Assembly (NCBI GenBank): GCA_032718565.1
Contig: JAVGVS010000056.1
Location: 1,860,988 to 1,924,987 of the forward strand
Reading direction: 5' to 3'
From: Distichodus sexfasciatus
Taxonomy: Eukaryota; Chordata; Actinopteri; Characiformes; Distichodontidae
Length of the DNA stretch: 64,000 nucleotides
The notes below the pieces were generated by a model. It worked only from the letters and a program-made list of their open reading frames with translations. It was not told where the DNA came from and did no database searches. Below are positions 22,111 through 33,549 of this stretch, piece by piece; position 1 is the stretch's first letter, and the number at the start of each line of letters is the position of its first letter. The translations under genes were made by a program, and so were the position numbers.

Positions 22111-25100
22111 GTGTTGCTCTGGAGGGGAAGGGACTGGTAGAGTTTAACAGCTCATTTGCAAACTACACTCTGGGGAACGATTGGGACTCGAACTGAAGCC
22201 CACGCCCCTAACCGCTGTATTTTTGGGTTTGAATTAGCCAGGCAGTGGCGCTAAACACCATGAGGAACTCATGGAACCACCCCCCTGACAAGCTGCTGGA
22301 ATGATTTGTGTGTGTCAGCGTCACATGTTGGGGGGAAAAAGTGCTTCTCTTTGTTGTGGTCACCGATGACAAATCAAAGCTTGTCGCTAAGCTAAGGTCG
22401 TGCTTCCAGGGTGTCCACGAGGCTATTTTTTTCCCCCATCTCTTACAGAATTAAGAGAGCTGACAGCTCTTTATAAATGACCCGCTAATCCAGGCCTACT
22501 CTCTCATCTCATGACTGCAGAAACTCGGGGAGCAAAATTAATTTGTCCTTCAACCTTTCGTACAAACAGCAGCTGGTTCACATGAAAGTGCTTTGTGGAA
22601 AGCATCTTTCATTTGCCGTAAAAGCAAGAGCGGTTGCTCGTCGAGGACAAAACTGTTAAAACTTTGATCTTTCTCGCCTTGGTGTGGGTCTTCTGACGCC
22701 ATGCTCTGTTCTTTTCTCTTCATTTTATTTTAATTTAGTTGCAAAGCACCTTTTTGGGATTGAATTTGTCAAAAGAATGGAGCTTGATGTAAATTGAGAG
22801 ATGGATTCGGTGATGTCCTTGATGGGCCAGTTGATATCAATCTGCATGGTCTTTCGTTTTAGTATCATGATGCATTTCTTTCTCAGTCTGCCTGCCAGGT
22901 TGCATAAATGTGCTGAAAGCTGACTCAATCGTTTTTGCTTCTTCTTGAATCTTTTTATAATGGTTAGGTATGGGAACGTGATGAGGATATAAATTTTGTT
23001 TTTTGACTGAGGACAGAAGTTTTCCCATATCCACAGCAAATGCACTTGCACAGATTTGGAAGAAAATATTTTAAAATATTGAAAGTATATTTAAACTTGT
23101 GAACGTGGCAGCTATAATAGCTAATCCTATTCTATGGCGTCATGCTTAGGAATTATACGAGTAAATTAGCTTTTAGTCATGTGATCAGCATTGAAAATCA
23201 TTATAATAAAGCATTAAATATCATTGATTAATTACAGTTGTTAAGCAGTATAGATCTGCTTTAAGTCTGTAGAAACTCATTTTTAGTGCAGTTAGTTTTG
23301 CACCAGCCCTTCATCAGTTGACATTTTGATCCCATCTATTCTGCAGCGCTGTCAATTAAGCTGTGTTCACACCATTAAAGTGTCAACATCTGTTTTTGAT
23401 TCTGATTTCTGTAAACTAATGCTAGTTTCTGCTAGCATTTACCAATTAGCATTATAATATAGTGAAAATCTGTTAAAAACATGTCTGTTGCATTCATTTT
23501 ATGACTGCCTTCTAAACACTGTGTGATGTTTTATTGCTAGAGACAATCCAGGCATGTTGCCAGGTCTATTCTCAACATAACAGGGGTGATAGACTGTATT
23601 GTTAAAAAATGTCAGTGTGCTTGTTGTGTTGAGATGATCTGTCACCAAAGCGATATTCTGATCCCCTGGTCAGAACCTGTCCAGTGATGAATGAGCTAAC
23701 GGTTGGCTGAGAAACTGTGAATGGCAACCAACACAATGTCCAACATGCCAAAGCTCATGAAAAGTTACGATCGGTTTATGATTGAACTTTGGGGGTGGGG
23801 TTAGCTGTTGTAGCTGTGCTTCATATTTTAATCCCCACGACACAAATAAACTAGTTCTGACTCATTGGAAGCCTTATGAAATTTTCTGCAAGTACTGTGG
23901 AAACTTTTGTACAGTGTGTAGTTGTACACTTGTAAAAAGTAGTCATAAACTGGCTTGTAAATTTGAGCATAAGGTTTTTTTTCTATAAAGTTAATAGTTA
24001 TTGTATATGTCTATGTTTTTCAGGTAAAATCTTGGCAAATTCACAAGAGCGAGTGAGGCAGAGGAGACTGCCGGGTGACGCTTAAAAGAGACTGCAAAAT
24101 GAGAGGCTTTCCATTCGATTTACATACAAAATAAATTGACAGAAATGCACTGACCACTAAACTGCCCAAAATCTGCACATAATTCGTCACACCAGCTCAA
24201 ACAATTTGTTTCTTGGGAAGTCCTAGTGGATTTGTTTTTGGCAGTTTGGTAAGAATTTGCACATGCCGAAGTGCATCAGTTGTTAAAAAAAATGCAGCAG
24301 GATAAAATAACTTAATTTGTGTTTGGTGTAAACCCTTGACCAGCATGATGAGCAGCAATCATGTACAAGCTTAACCCAGATCCATGTTGGTTTGTGCTGT
24401 TTTTTTCCAGCGCAGGCCTCAGTTATGCACATCTGGAACTGTTATACTGTATGAATACACTCTCTTTTCAAAGCAAATCTTATTCTCAAGTCCTGTCACC
24501 ATTCTCATCCTTTGAAAGCTTTATCAGTAATGGCATGTATTGCCTCGTCAGAGTCGTTTTTACCCATTGTTTTAGACTGAGATTTGACAAGTGGAGCAGC
24601 AGGAGATTGTATCTCTTTATTGACATTCTCTGTTTAACAGCTATGATGACATTGCACTTCTTAGACAGACGGCAAAGAAAAATGAAAAACATTGTTTTTC
24701 AAAAAGATATGACAGGTTTTGTTTACATATTTTGGTAACGCATATAACTACATTTTAGGTAAATCTGATTTTAAAGCTTACAATTTTAGATTTGCATGTT
24801 CACGTGTATGCCCATCTTCTTTGGTCGACATGGAAAAAGTGCAAATGTGCAACAAAGTACAAATATGCAGTTGTTAGATACTTTTCATGTCTTTACTTTT
24901 GGGGACAGTTTTCTAAAATGTAGTACATTTAAGTTAAACATTTCTTTTATTGATATCTCAGGAAAGAACGCTATTTTTTATTCTCAAAGGTAGGTTTGTT
25001 CTCAATCTCCAGGTGTAGAGTAGGAAAACATTCCCCAAAAGTCTCGGCCAGAAACACACTCACTCACTCAAACAAACACGCAGCTGCTCGATGGCCTGAT

Positions 25101-26528
25101 GACCAACTGTTGGAGAGAGGCTATTCCAACCGCCCTTTGACTTGCCTCAGCTCTTTGCCAAGGTCACATTTTCCTTCTCCAAAAAGTTTACTTCCATCAC
25201 ATAATATTTCCCTAAGCCTTTGATTCAAACCAGAGCCAGAGGAACAGTCTTCCTCTGTGTTTTTCTTTAAACATCCACTACTCGTCCTGCAATTATCTGT
25301 TCTTGGAGGAATTCTCAGCTTTCCTACAACTCATCCCAACATCCAGAAGGTGTATTAAAGGTTATTTTACACTCTGTTATTATTAATGAACCCCAAAAGC
25401 ATGAAATATCCGTCTGGAATTAGAGCGTGAGTCAACATACATATTTCGCTAACATCTTCGCCTTCTTGGAGTGAGCAGCTAACGATCTGATTTCATCGGA
25501 TGCTGAACTGGACTGTCTGAAAATTTCACAGTTCCTCTTCCAGACAAAGCAACAATAATTAATAACAGGTTTTGACAAATTTGAGAATGACTCCATTCTC
25601 TAGTGCGGTCTTCAGAAAAACCGTATCTAACTCAAGTCAAATACAATCTTCTATTGTCTAACCACCCTCATAAATTCAAGACAGTACCTGCTGGCTTGAT
25701 TTACGTAATCCCTTTCAAGATGGTCCAAATCATCATGATCAGATTTGAAAGACACAGTTCTTCTCCAAACCTTCACATTTACTTGCTCGGATGTGCAAAA
25801 ACTGGCTGACATTTTTTCTCCCCATGACGTCCTGACATAAGTTACCTTTTGTCAAGATAAACATTGAAAGCACACCCAGATGTCCGGCTTTGCAATGCCA
25901 CAACAAACCCACAGCTTTCTCATAACAGTCGATCAGCGTCGTCCCGACGTCTTCTCCGGGCCTTAAAAAAATCAAGTTTGAGCTGCTCACGTGTCTTTCC
26001 GTGGATACGGTATGAATTGGAAAGACAGAACTGCAAATGCTTGGTGTTTTTGGAGAGCTCTCCTCCTCTGCCGGTGTCAGTCTGATCTCTGGTGGCTTCG
26101 GTGTTGCTCTGCGCCTCAGTGACCCGTCAGATGGACTACGCCACATGGAAAAATATTCCAGGCGTGAACTTGGGAAGGTGGCAGATTCCGGATGGGTGAA
26201 AACCACACATGGCCTGACTGTAAATTGCCAAAGTTCTAGGGAGAGCGAAGCTTTTGTTTAAACTGAGTTTACAATGCATTGTTTTTGCATTTGGACCTTT
26301 AATGGCTAAGCAGACTCCAAATTAGACTAATTTTCCAACATAAATCCACTAATAACCATCAAACCAAATGACTAACTTCTAAAACGTCCAGAATATTGTT
26401 ATTGATCTATTACTAGCAAGCAGTTGATGTCAAATGGTTGTGTTTTTGTATTTACTGTAAATGGCAGTCTTTGCTGTGATCATGAAACTATACCAGCTGC
26501 AGTCTTCTCTATCCAGGTGATCTCCTTC
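22111..26528. other. Long spacer without a recognised gene
   Basis: Includes a higher-complexity stretch at 22440-22720 that looks like candidate conserved non-coding DNA, AT-rich DNA at 23050-24050, and a segment at 25740-26260 with a minus-strand frame of 155 codons (25739-26206) and a plus-strand frame of 74 codons. Neither shows a domain. The 125-codon plus frame at 24361-24738 also shows none. I see no transposon hallmarks beyond a possible tRNA-like scrap near 22170-22225. Confidence 0.4.
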
Positions 26529-26640
26529 AGTGTTTTTCTTTCCAACCTTGCAATGAATTTCTCTAGATAAAGTCAGCACTATAGGACACACTGCTCAAGA
26601 CTGGGCCATATTTTAGAAGTTTTTCTGACCGATCATGATG
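26529..26640. repeat. Duplicated non-coding block, copy 1
   Basis: TTTTTCTTTCCAACCTTGCA, ATTTCTCTAGATAAAGTCAG and ATAGGACACA occur in the same order at 28350-28445, about 1.8 kb downstream in the same orientation. Non-coding. Confidence 0.65.
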
Positions 26641-26861
26641 AAGATTGAGCAATAAATCGACTGCTGACACTGTATGTTCTGATTGGACTAAAAAAAAGAA
26701 TCACGGCCTAAACCTGGCATTAAACCAATCTGTATGGCGTCAGAATTCAGAATTTAGATTGCTTTTTAGATTGGACTGTCTTTTTAGCAGCTGATGGATT
26801 TCTCCATGTGTCAGTCATCAATCAGAAGACCAGTCAGAGCAGAGTAGCTTAATGAGAACGT

Positions 26862-27050
26862 TTACATTACACTTACGCCTTTTGCAGATGCCCTTATCCA
26901 GAGGGACTCTCCTTTTCCTAATTGCATCAAGTCTCCCTGGAGCAACTTGGGGTTAAGTGCCTTGCTCAGGAACGGCCATGCTTGAACCCATCATCTCCAA
27001 ATCTTTCTTGATTGATGACTGAGTGCTTCTTCGCCAGGCCACCGCCACTT
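26862..27050 (-). mobile_element. tRNA-derived SINE (family C), degenerate
   Basis: The plus-strand text reads as an inverted SINE: GCAGATGCCCTTATCCAGAG, TGGGGTTAAGTGCCTTGCTC, then a GCTTGAACCC block (inverse B box) and GGCCACCGCC at the head. This layout matches widespread teleost tRNA SINEs that end GGATAAGAGCGTCTGC. Confidence 0.7.
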
Positions 27051-28066
27051 TCTGAGATGTAAGAAGAATTACTCTGTGAATCTCTCCATTTGAGTTTTCA
27101 CATAATCTGAAAACGACTTTTCTAATGACCCGCTGCCTGTAGGCGTCGTGGTCTCGTCTTAATTTAAAAAAACCCAACTAGATACAGAAGAGTGATTTAT
27201 CATGATTTGGTCTTGACAGACAGCCCCAGCGAATCTGCCTGCCACTGCGCTGTCCATGTAGAGCCTCTGTTTTAAACAGTGAAAGGGAATTAGCTGGTAA
27301 TTTTAAGGGTTTGGCGCATATTACATCTAATTGAATTACTCAGGCAAACCCCTCAGGCATCCGCCCCCCGATACACATTCACTTTCCTCTACACTGTCAT
27401 TATTTAATCCTGATCTCCAAGCCAACTGGATAGCAGCGAGGTTATTTAATAAAGGGATTTGTAAGGGCCCAAATAACTTACACACCCATAATTGTTTTCA
27501 CCCTACTTTAATGAAGGGGTCGTTAAAGGGAGAAAATAAACAGGCAGACTTTTCAAGAGAGGTAGTGGCCTGCATTGGGGAGAATATCGGATTGTGTGTT
27601 CTGTTAGATGGGAATCGGTTACTTGTGTTTTCTTTGAGGGACAATTGTGTGACAAATTCTGCCTTGAAAGGTTAATAGATGACCAGTTAAACTTCGGTAC
27701 AAAGGTATTGCTCAGGGGCTTAAGGTGGCGGTACTGTTATGTTTTCATCTCTAGCTTTTAGGATCCATCTTTTGGAGACCGATACAGGGTTTATAGCTAT
27801 TCTGACCACTGCACCATTCCAAACTTGAAAGGCATTCTGCCCCACTTTCATACTGTAGTGTTCTGGCAGGTCAAAGGAGGTTCCAACTCAGAATTTCCAA
27901 CTGAATTCCATAAAAGATTTTCTTTCATTTTTCAGAGGTCTTTGCAGGAACTCATTGTTGACCTCCATAAATTGGTGGGATCAATCTCAGCGTTCAGTGT
28001 TTGATCCAGATCTTCTAGATGGTGAAGCCATTTTAAAATGGATGCGTTTGCATCCAGGTTTTGAGG
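27051..28066. other. Spacer with candidate conserved non-coding DNA
   Basis: 27240-27660 has balanced composition and several TAATTG/TAATTA-like homeodomain words and lacks repeat signs. It includes an open plus frame of 114 codons (27331-27675) with no recognised domain. Conservation cannot be tested here. Confidence 0.35.
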
Positions 28067-28205
28067 TGATGGTGGTCTAGTGGTTAGGACACTGGCCTCA
28101 AGAGGTAAAGGGTTCAAATCCTGCCTCCAGCACTACCTTCATTGGGTCCCTGAGTAAGACCCTTAATCCACATTTATTGGATTATTGATCCATAAATGTA
28201 AATGT
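28067..28205 (+). mobile_element. SINE family C copy
   Basis: GATGGTGGTCTAGTGGTTAG (A-box-like) and GGGTTCAAATCCTGCCTCC (B box) form a clear tRNA-like head. AGCACTACCTTCATTGGGTC and GAGTAAGACCCTTAATCC follow. The 3' end degenerates into AT-rich DNA. Confidence 0.8.
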
Positions 28206-28349
28206 TTATTATATAACATGTATTGTGTTTCTGACAAAATGACCAACTTGCCTGCTTGCACGCTAAAGTGGTTAAGTTGCCTTACTGATTATTTGGTGGC
28301 ACATATTTCTGAAACTTCACCAGCTTTCCTCTCCTCCATCTGAGTGATC

Positions 28350-28445
28350 TACTCTATTGTTTTTTTCTTTCCAACTTTGCAAAGAATTTCTCTAGATAAA
28401 GTCAGCAGGATAGGACACATAGTTTTTAGAGGTTTTTCTGGTCAG
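28350..28445. repeat. Duplicated non-coding block, copy 2
   Basis: Matches 26529-26640 with substitutions and a deletion between GGACACA and TTTTTAGAGG. Non-coding. Confidence 0.65.
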
Positions 28446-29380
28446 ATGCTGACGCATGCTCGGACTGTACAAGCATATTCGAGCAGAAAATAAATCAGGA
28501 CATAAACCATGGCAACAATAGCTGTTTTGGTGGCACATGGAGGATATTAAGCAGCTGGTCGTTATGTTTTGTCTCATCAGTGTTTGTTTGAAGCACTAAA
28601 CCGTAGAGACTTACATGCTCTAATTACAAGAACTCTGGAGCAGTTTGGGGTTAAGTGTTTTACTTAGAGGCGCGTTAGTGGTGATGCTGTTGGAGGTGGA
28701 ATACAACCAGGCTGGTTTTCCATGCAGACACACACGGCTTTATTTCTATAAAATGACACTTTTTTCTGTAAATTTTAATTCATTGTAATAAATGAGACAT
28801 ATTGATGGTGTATCTATTTGGTCATGACTGCCTCAAAGTCATGAAACTTTGAGAAGTCATGAGGAACGCAGACAGGCTTAAGAAATCACCTCTTATTTGA
28901 CCTCTGCTGCAGGAACTGTAAAGAAACACTTAAAACATTGAAGCCCTAAGTCAAAGTACTTTGAAGAGCTAACAGACAGCAGTAGGGCAGTTGCTGAATG
29001 AGACGAGACAAGCGAAGTTCACATTAGATTCTTTAAACAGCAATCCATACAGACTCAAGGTCAACTATCCAGTGGTGTTTATCAGATAATTGAACATACT
29101 GTATCTTTTAAGCTTTGAAAATTCAGAGGAAAGTTAAACTCAGTGCAATACTGTAGGTTTAAAACATGGCAGAAAAATGATAACTGTCTTGAGAGCAACT
29201 TAAAATGGATGGTTTTTAGGTATGTAAGTCCTAATGATGGTGGAAACTAGGAGTTTCTGCTCTAGCACCATGTGGGTAAATAAAGGAATAGAAAAGAAAA
29301 TGATACGAAACTTTTAAGTAACTTCACTACCAAAAATCTACTTTATCATCATTATGAATGCCTTAACTATTAAAGACACT
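28446..29380. other. Spacer, no gene seen
   Basis: AT-rich non-coding DNA with no repeat family recognised. Confidence 0.4.
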
Positions 29381-29712
29381 TCCTGTTTCCAACAGTTCAT
29401 CTTTGGTACTTATCTGGCCCAAAGGTACTTAGTTCAGTTGATCAGTCATTCATATAACCTGCTTCACAAAATGGTACTTTGCATTTTTATATTGATTTGC
29501 AGTTTTGAGGCAATGGTTCCAGTTCCTGTTTCTGTCAGTTTATCTTTGCTACTTATCTGACCCAACGGTACTTGGTTCAGTTGATGAGTCATTCAGATAG
29601 CCTGCTTCACTAAAGTGGAACTAAGCATTTTACATTGATTTCAAGTTTTAAAGCAATGGTTCCAATTCCACTTTCTACCGGTTTAGTTTTGGTACTTTTC
29701 TGACCCAAAGGT
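29381..29712. repeat. Tandem repeat, 143-bp period, about 2.3 units
   Basis: TCCTGTTTCCAACAGTTCAT (29381), TCCTGTTTCTGTCAGTTTAT (29524) and TCCACTTTCTACCGGTTTAG (29667) are spaced by exactly 143 bp. Each is followed by a TTGGTACTTATCTGACCCAA-like block, and the first two also by GGTTCAGTTGAT and GCCTGCTTCAC-like blocks. Units differ by substitutions, so the array is not recent. Confidence 0.8.
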
Positions 29713-30299
29713 AAAAACAAGATAAAAGTGCACTAGAAAATGTGTTGGAACTTTTGGCCTGCATTTTTGTACCCATGTTTATATGAATCTCACCTCTTCT
29801 AAATAATTTGTTTTTGGGAATAGATGTGATTTTTTAATGCCCTGAAGGTCTTGTTTTAAACTCACTATGAAGGTGAAAACTCACGTAAACATGAGTGATG
29901 GTGTTCAACCATTAAATTAAACAGTTTTCTGAAGTTTAGAAGCCTCAAGCACTGAACCTCATACTCCTGACAGATTATAGTGCTGAAAAATTGATCCGGC
30001 TTTAAACACAGAGTGGGAGCTGCTTATCTGAGCTCCGCTGCATAAAGCTCAATGAGCTGAGAGCGGCTGCTCGTTATTTTACAGAAGATATAGTAAAGGA
30101 ATGTGAACTTGAGGCACACACATCAGAACCGTCTCTACATCAAATACATTTGTCTGATCGAAGGAATTTTCAAGAAATAAACTAGCACTTATCACAAGCA
30201 TAGACAGACAGATGTATGTGTAGAGTTTTCTGGACACCCCAAACACTGTGCCTAAGACAGAGAAGGAGGGCTACGTCAACCTTTAATTTGTTTCTAATT
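29713..30299. other. Spacer, no gene seen
   Basis: Non-coding DNA. No repeat or gene recognised. Confidence 0.4.
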
Positions 30300-30371
30300 T
30301 AAATAAATGACGGCTCATGTACATCCAAAATCATATTAATATGCATATATTTATCTAAAATATATTTATTT
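30300..30371. repeat. Local duplication block C, copy 1
   Basis: AATAAATGACGGCTCATGTA, CATCCAAAATCATATTAATA and TGCATATATTTAT resemble 31703-31772. A SINE inserted immediately after it at 30373. Confidence 0.55.
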
Positions 30372-30372
30372 C

Positions 30373-30689
30373 CGGGTGGTGCAGTGGTTAGTGCTGCCGC
30401 CTCACAGCGAGATGGTCCTGGGTTCGATCCCCGGTTCGACTGTAGGACCGTTCTGTGTGGAGTTTGCATGCTCTCTTTGTGTTTGTGTGGGTTTCTGCTG
30501 GGGGCTCCAGTTTCCTCCCACAGTCCAAAAGCATGCAGTACAAGTTAATTGGCGACTCTGAATTGGCCCTGCAAGGTGTGAGGGTGATTGTGTGATTGAG
30601 TGAGTGTGTGTGCCCTGCGGTGTCTTAGCGCCTGCTCAGGGTTGGTCACCACCTTGCGCCCGTAGTTCCTGGGATAGGCTCTGTTCCCG
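30373..30689 (+). mobile_element. tRNA-like SINE (family B)
   Basis: The head GGGTGGTGCAGTGGTTAGTG and GGGTTCGATCCCCGG supply A- and B-box-like motifs. GTGTGGAGTTTGCATGCTCT, TTTCCTCCCACAGTCCAAAA, TTAATTGGCGACTCTGAATT and GGGATAGGCTC follow in the order known from a very common teleost dispersed repeat. The simple ATGAATG tail seen in the other two copies is missing; a MITE abuts directly. Confidence 0.85.
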
Positions 30690-31018
30690 TACCACTTTCT
30701 TATGTCTGATACTGATTCCGATATTGTAAATCTGGATACCTGCCCATATGATACCAATCCGATACAGTCTTTAAACAGAAAATAATGCTTAAAAAAATGC
30801 ATACGACCGAGATAATTGTTATGCTTAAGGAAACACTTGACTAAAATACTAAAATTGCAGTAATTACACACCCACGTGTATATGCTAAATTATTTATTAT
30901 TAAAATAACATCTAAAAATTATTTGTTTAAACACAGTAGTGTAATTCATCAGGAAAACAGATTGTGAGCGAGAGCTGGTGTTATCAGACTGATATCCTGT
31001 TCATGTATTGGCCCATCT
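30690..31018. mobile_element. MITE-like dispersed element
   Basis: TACCACTTTCTTATGTCTGA, GATACTGATTCCGATATTG and, at the other end, ATTGGCCCATCTCTA suggest a non-autonomous element with GATACCGAT-rich ends. The interior TAATTACACACCCACGTGTA...ATGCTAAATTATT is shared with 37893-38150. Superfamily is inferred as hAT. Confidence 0.55.
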
Positions 31019-31021
31019 CTA

Positions 31022-31165
31022 CCAAGTACTGCTCCCCGGGCGCTACCAAAAAATTGCCCACTGCTTTTTCATGGAAGGGTCAAATGCAGAAGTCACATTT
31101 CATTGTGGTGCAGTTTGTGCTGTGTAGTGTTTACAATGACAAATAATGACTCACTTAAATTCACT
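31022..31165 (+). mobile_element. SINE family A, 5'-truncated
   Basis: Starts at CCAAGTACTGCTCCCCGGG, lacking the tRNA head, and keeps GGGTCAAATGCAGAAGTCAC and the GTGGTGCAGTTTGTGCTGTG...ACAATGACAAATAATGAC tail. 5' truncation fits LINE-driven retroposition. Confidence 0.8.
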
Positions 31166-31502
31166 TCAATTCTTAAATTCGCTTAGTGTCACTAATTTTG
31201 GTTAGCTACTCTGCAACACTGATCATATCAGTGACCAGTTTCAGTTTTAAATTGCTTTGTCATGGTATTTTGTTAGGTATTGCTGGTTTGCTACTGGCCA
31301 GGACTTCAATATACACCTTTAAATATGTATTTAATAATATAATGTATAATTGTTCTACTTCTGTAGGCAGCAGTATGACACGACTTTCCTCTTAATCACC
31401 ATCTTTCCCTCTCTGTCTCTGTTTCTCTCTCTCACTCCTCGTTTGTTTTATTTTTTCAAGCCACCCATTCGTGTTCAGGTTGCCCTCTGTTCCATGCGTC
31501 AG

Positions 31503-31622
31503 TCTTTCCAAAAAATCTCGGCAGATCCTCAGCGGTTAAAAGACCGGAGGTGTTCTGTCACATTCTTCAGAAACTCTCGGCTGTTTTACAGTTCATGTTC
31601 CTTCCCTAATTAACTAATGAAA
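31503..31622. repeat. Local duplication block D, copy 1
   Basis: TCTTTCCAAAAAATCTCGGC, GTCACATTCTTCAGAAACTC and TTCCCTAATTAACTAATGAA are collinear with 32011-32120. Non-coding. Confidence 0.75.
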
Positions 31623-31702
31623 CCTGATGCTGTGTGTTCCTCATTGTCTTGCGGCGTAAGAATTCCATTTCAATCCATTTCACTATTCACCACTACAGGA
31701 TA

Positions 31703-31772
31703 AATAAATGGAGATGGCACACGTATATCCAAAACTGTATTAATATCCATATGTTTATTCAAAATGTAGTCT
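31703..31772. repeat. Local duplication block C, copy 2
   Basis: AATAAATGGAGATGGCACAC, ATCCAAAACTGTATTAATAT and CCATATGTTTATTC resemble 30300-30371. Confidence 0.55.
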
Positions 31773-32010
31773 TTCAAGCTACAAGCAGCTTAAAAAATAT
31801 CTAAGCTACAGCCAAGATACATATGAAATACCTGTAAGATATACAAGCTACAGAGAAAAAGTAGCATCAGAGAAAAAGAGAAAAAGTACATCTAAGCTAT
31901 TTCATCCAGTAATACACAATATTTGTCATGTCGGGATGCACTTAAAGCTAATTAATTAAAACCTTTAAATTTTGATGTTAAATGTAATTAAGAAAATTAA
32001 TATTTTTATA

Positions 32011-32120
32011 TCTTTCCAAAATCTTTGCAGATCCTTGTTGTTAAAAAGCCCCGAGGCGGTCCGTCACATTCTTCAGAAGCTCTTGGCTATTTTCCTTCCC
32101 TAATTAACTAATGAACTAAG
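32011..32120. repeat. Local duplication block D, copy 2
   Basis: TCTTTCCAAAATCTTTGCAG, GTCACATTCTTCAGAAGCTC and TTCCCTAATTAACTAATGAA match copy 1 at about 507 bp distance. Confidence 0.75.
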
Positions 32121-33289
32121 ACGAGTGCTGACGATCGCCCCGATTCCAATCCTGACACCGTTCTGCGGGAGAACGTGCCACGGGATGAATGGAAAACGGG
32201 ACGGAGCTGCGGGTAATAGTTACAATACCTCGCTACCCCTCCAATCAACCTCGAAGAAAAAGGGGAACGGTGATTTATCTGAAGCCATTTTGCTTGTCAA
32301 AGATGTTTAAGTTCCCAGAGCGAAATCGCTCTTGCGCACTAGGTAAACAGCCATTACCACTGTGTTTATTTGGAAGGAGGAGAGCGAGGCGGCCCGTTCC
32401 CAGACTCCGTCCGACGCGGTGCCAAAGAGATGAGGGGGAGAGAGGAAGAGAGAAGAAAGCGAGGGAGGAAGACCCAATTTATTTTTGGTAATTGGCTCCA
32501 CTTGAGCAAACAGCTCCTCCTGCCCAGTGGACTCTCTTATTCAACTCGATGCCAACGATAAAAAGAAACGAGCCGCTTCCCTCGCCGGCCAGCGCAGGCC
32601 AGGAGAGGGAAATTAATAGAGCGCAGTTTGAAAAGACAACCTCCTTCTTCCTGTTTCCTCTTCTCCTCTTGAACTGGACCTGCGTAAATCTGATTGTGTA
32701 TCGCGTTACAGTGTGCCGTGTTCTGATATAACGTGTCGTCTTCCGAAATTACTTACTTCTTGTCGGAGATAATATTTGAACATATTATTAGAAAGTTGTG
32801 ACATTGTGCTGGCAGAAGGCCTTCCCATGTTAGTGATGACTACATCCTACACTATACATCCTGTGAGATTTTACTGTTGAGTTTAACTTCTTCCATCTGC
32901 ACCTCCTATTGTACATGAATCCCAAATGGTAAAAGTCCAACAGTCAAATATGGAAAGAACCCAAATATCAGTCATTTCACAGACGCTCAAAAACAAGCAA
33001 CAAACCAAACCATCAGTACCAACTCACCCTGAAAAGGGTTTTGCTGACATGGGCCATATTTAGAGCCACAGTATGCAATAAATACCATGGCGGTGTGTCA
33101 CCAAAGTGAATGTCTAAGCAAATAACCTGACATTAGAAAATTTTCAACTTGCGCTCGATTGACCTCACACCTGGCGTTATTTAAGATGACTAATAATAAT
33201 GACCTTTTTGAACATGGTAGCTCCTGAGGAGCCCAGCAGTAAAGGGCTAGGAATATCCAGAGAGTTTAACTCAAGAACATACATTTCCA
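32121..33289. other. Spacer; higher-complexity stretch 32120-32640
   Basis: 32120-32640 is GC-balanced and purine-rich in part (AGAGGAAGAGAGAAGAAAG near 32440) and lacks repeat hallmarks, so it is candidate conserved non-coding DNA. Short overlapping frames on both strands (60-100 codons) have no domain. Confidence 0.4.
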
Positions 33290-33455
33290 TTTACACTTAC
33301 TTCATTCAGCAGACATTATTGTAAAGCAGCTCCTGTAGGTCTTAAGGCCCTGCTCAGGCATCCAATCATGGTTCTAGGGTTTCAAACCCCCAATCTTATC
33401 ATCGCCAACACAAGATTTTAGTCATTTAGACCACTGTAGCATTACCGGCAAGACA
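33290..33455 (-). mobile_element. SINE family C, degenerate
   Basis: Inverse order of family C landmarks: TTCATTCAGCAGACATTATT, TTAAGGCCCTGCTCAGG, GGTTTCAAACCCCCAATC and GACCACTGTAGC. No function beyond retroposon. Confidence 0.6.
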
Positions 33456-33549
33456 AATTTAAATCAAACTTTTAACCAATAAATCCCAACTTACTCATGC
33501 AGCACAGTACAAGTGTCTAGTATCAAAATTCATCTTTAGTACATAAAAG

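Noticed and set aside
22165..22225. SINE copy with inverse B box (GGGACTCGAACT)
   Set aside because: Only a tRNA-like scrap is visible, with no body or tail of families A-C; too short to call.
24361..24738. 125-codon plus-strand gene with hydrophobic stretches
   Set aside because: No family resemblance, AT-rich composition with erratic residues, and no supporting context.
25739..26206. 155-codon minus-strand gene
   Set aside because: No recognisable domain, no splice or promoter context, and overlapping open frames on the other strand; in 64 kb some frames of this length arise by chance.
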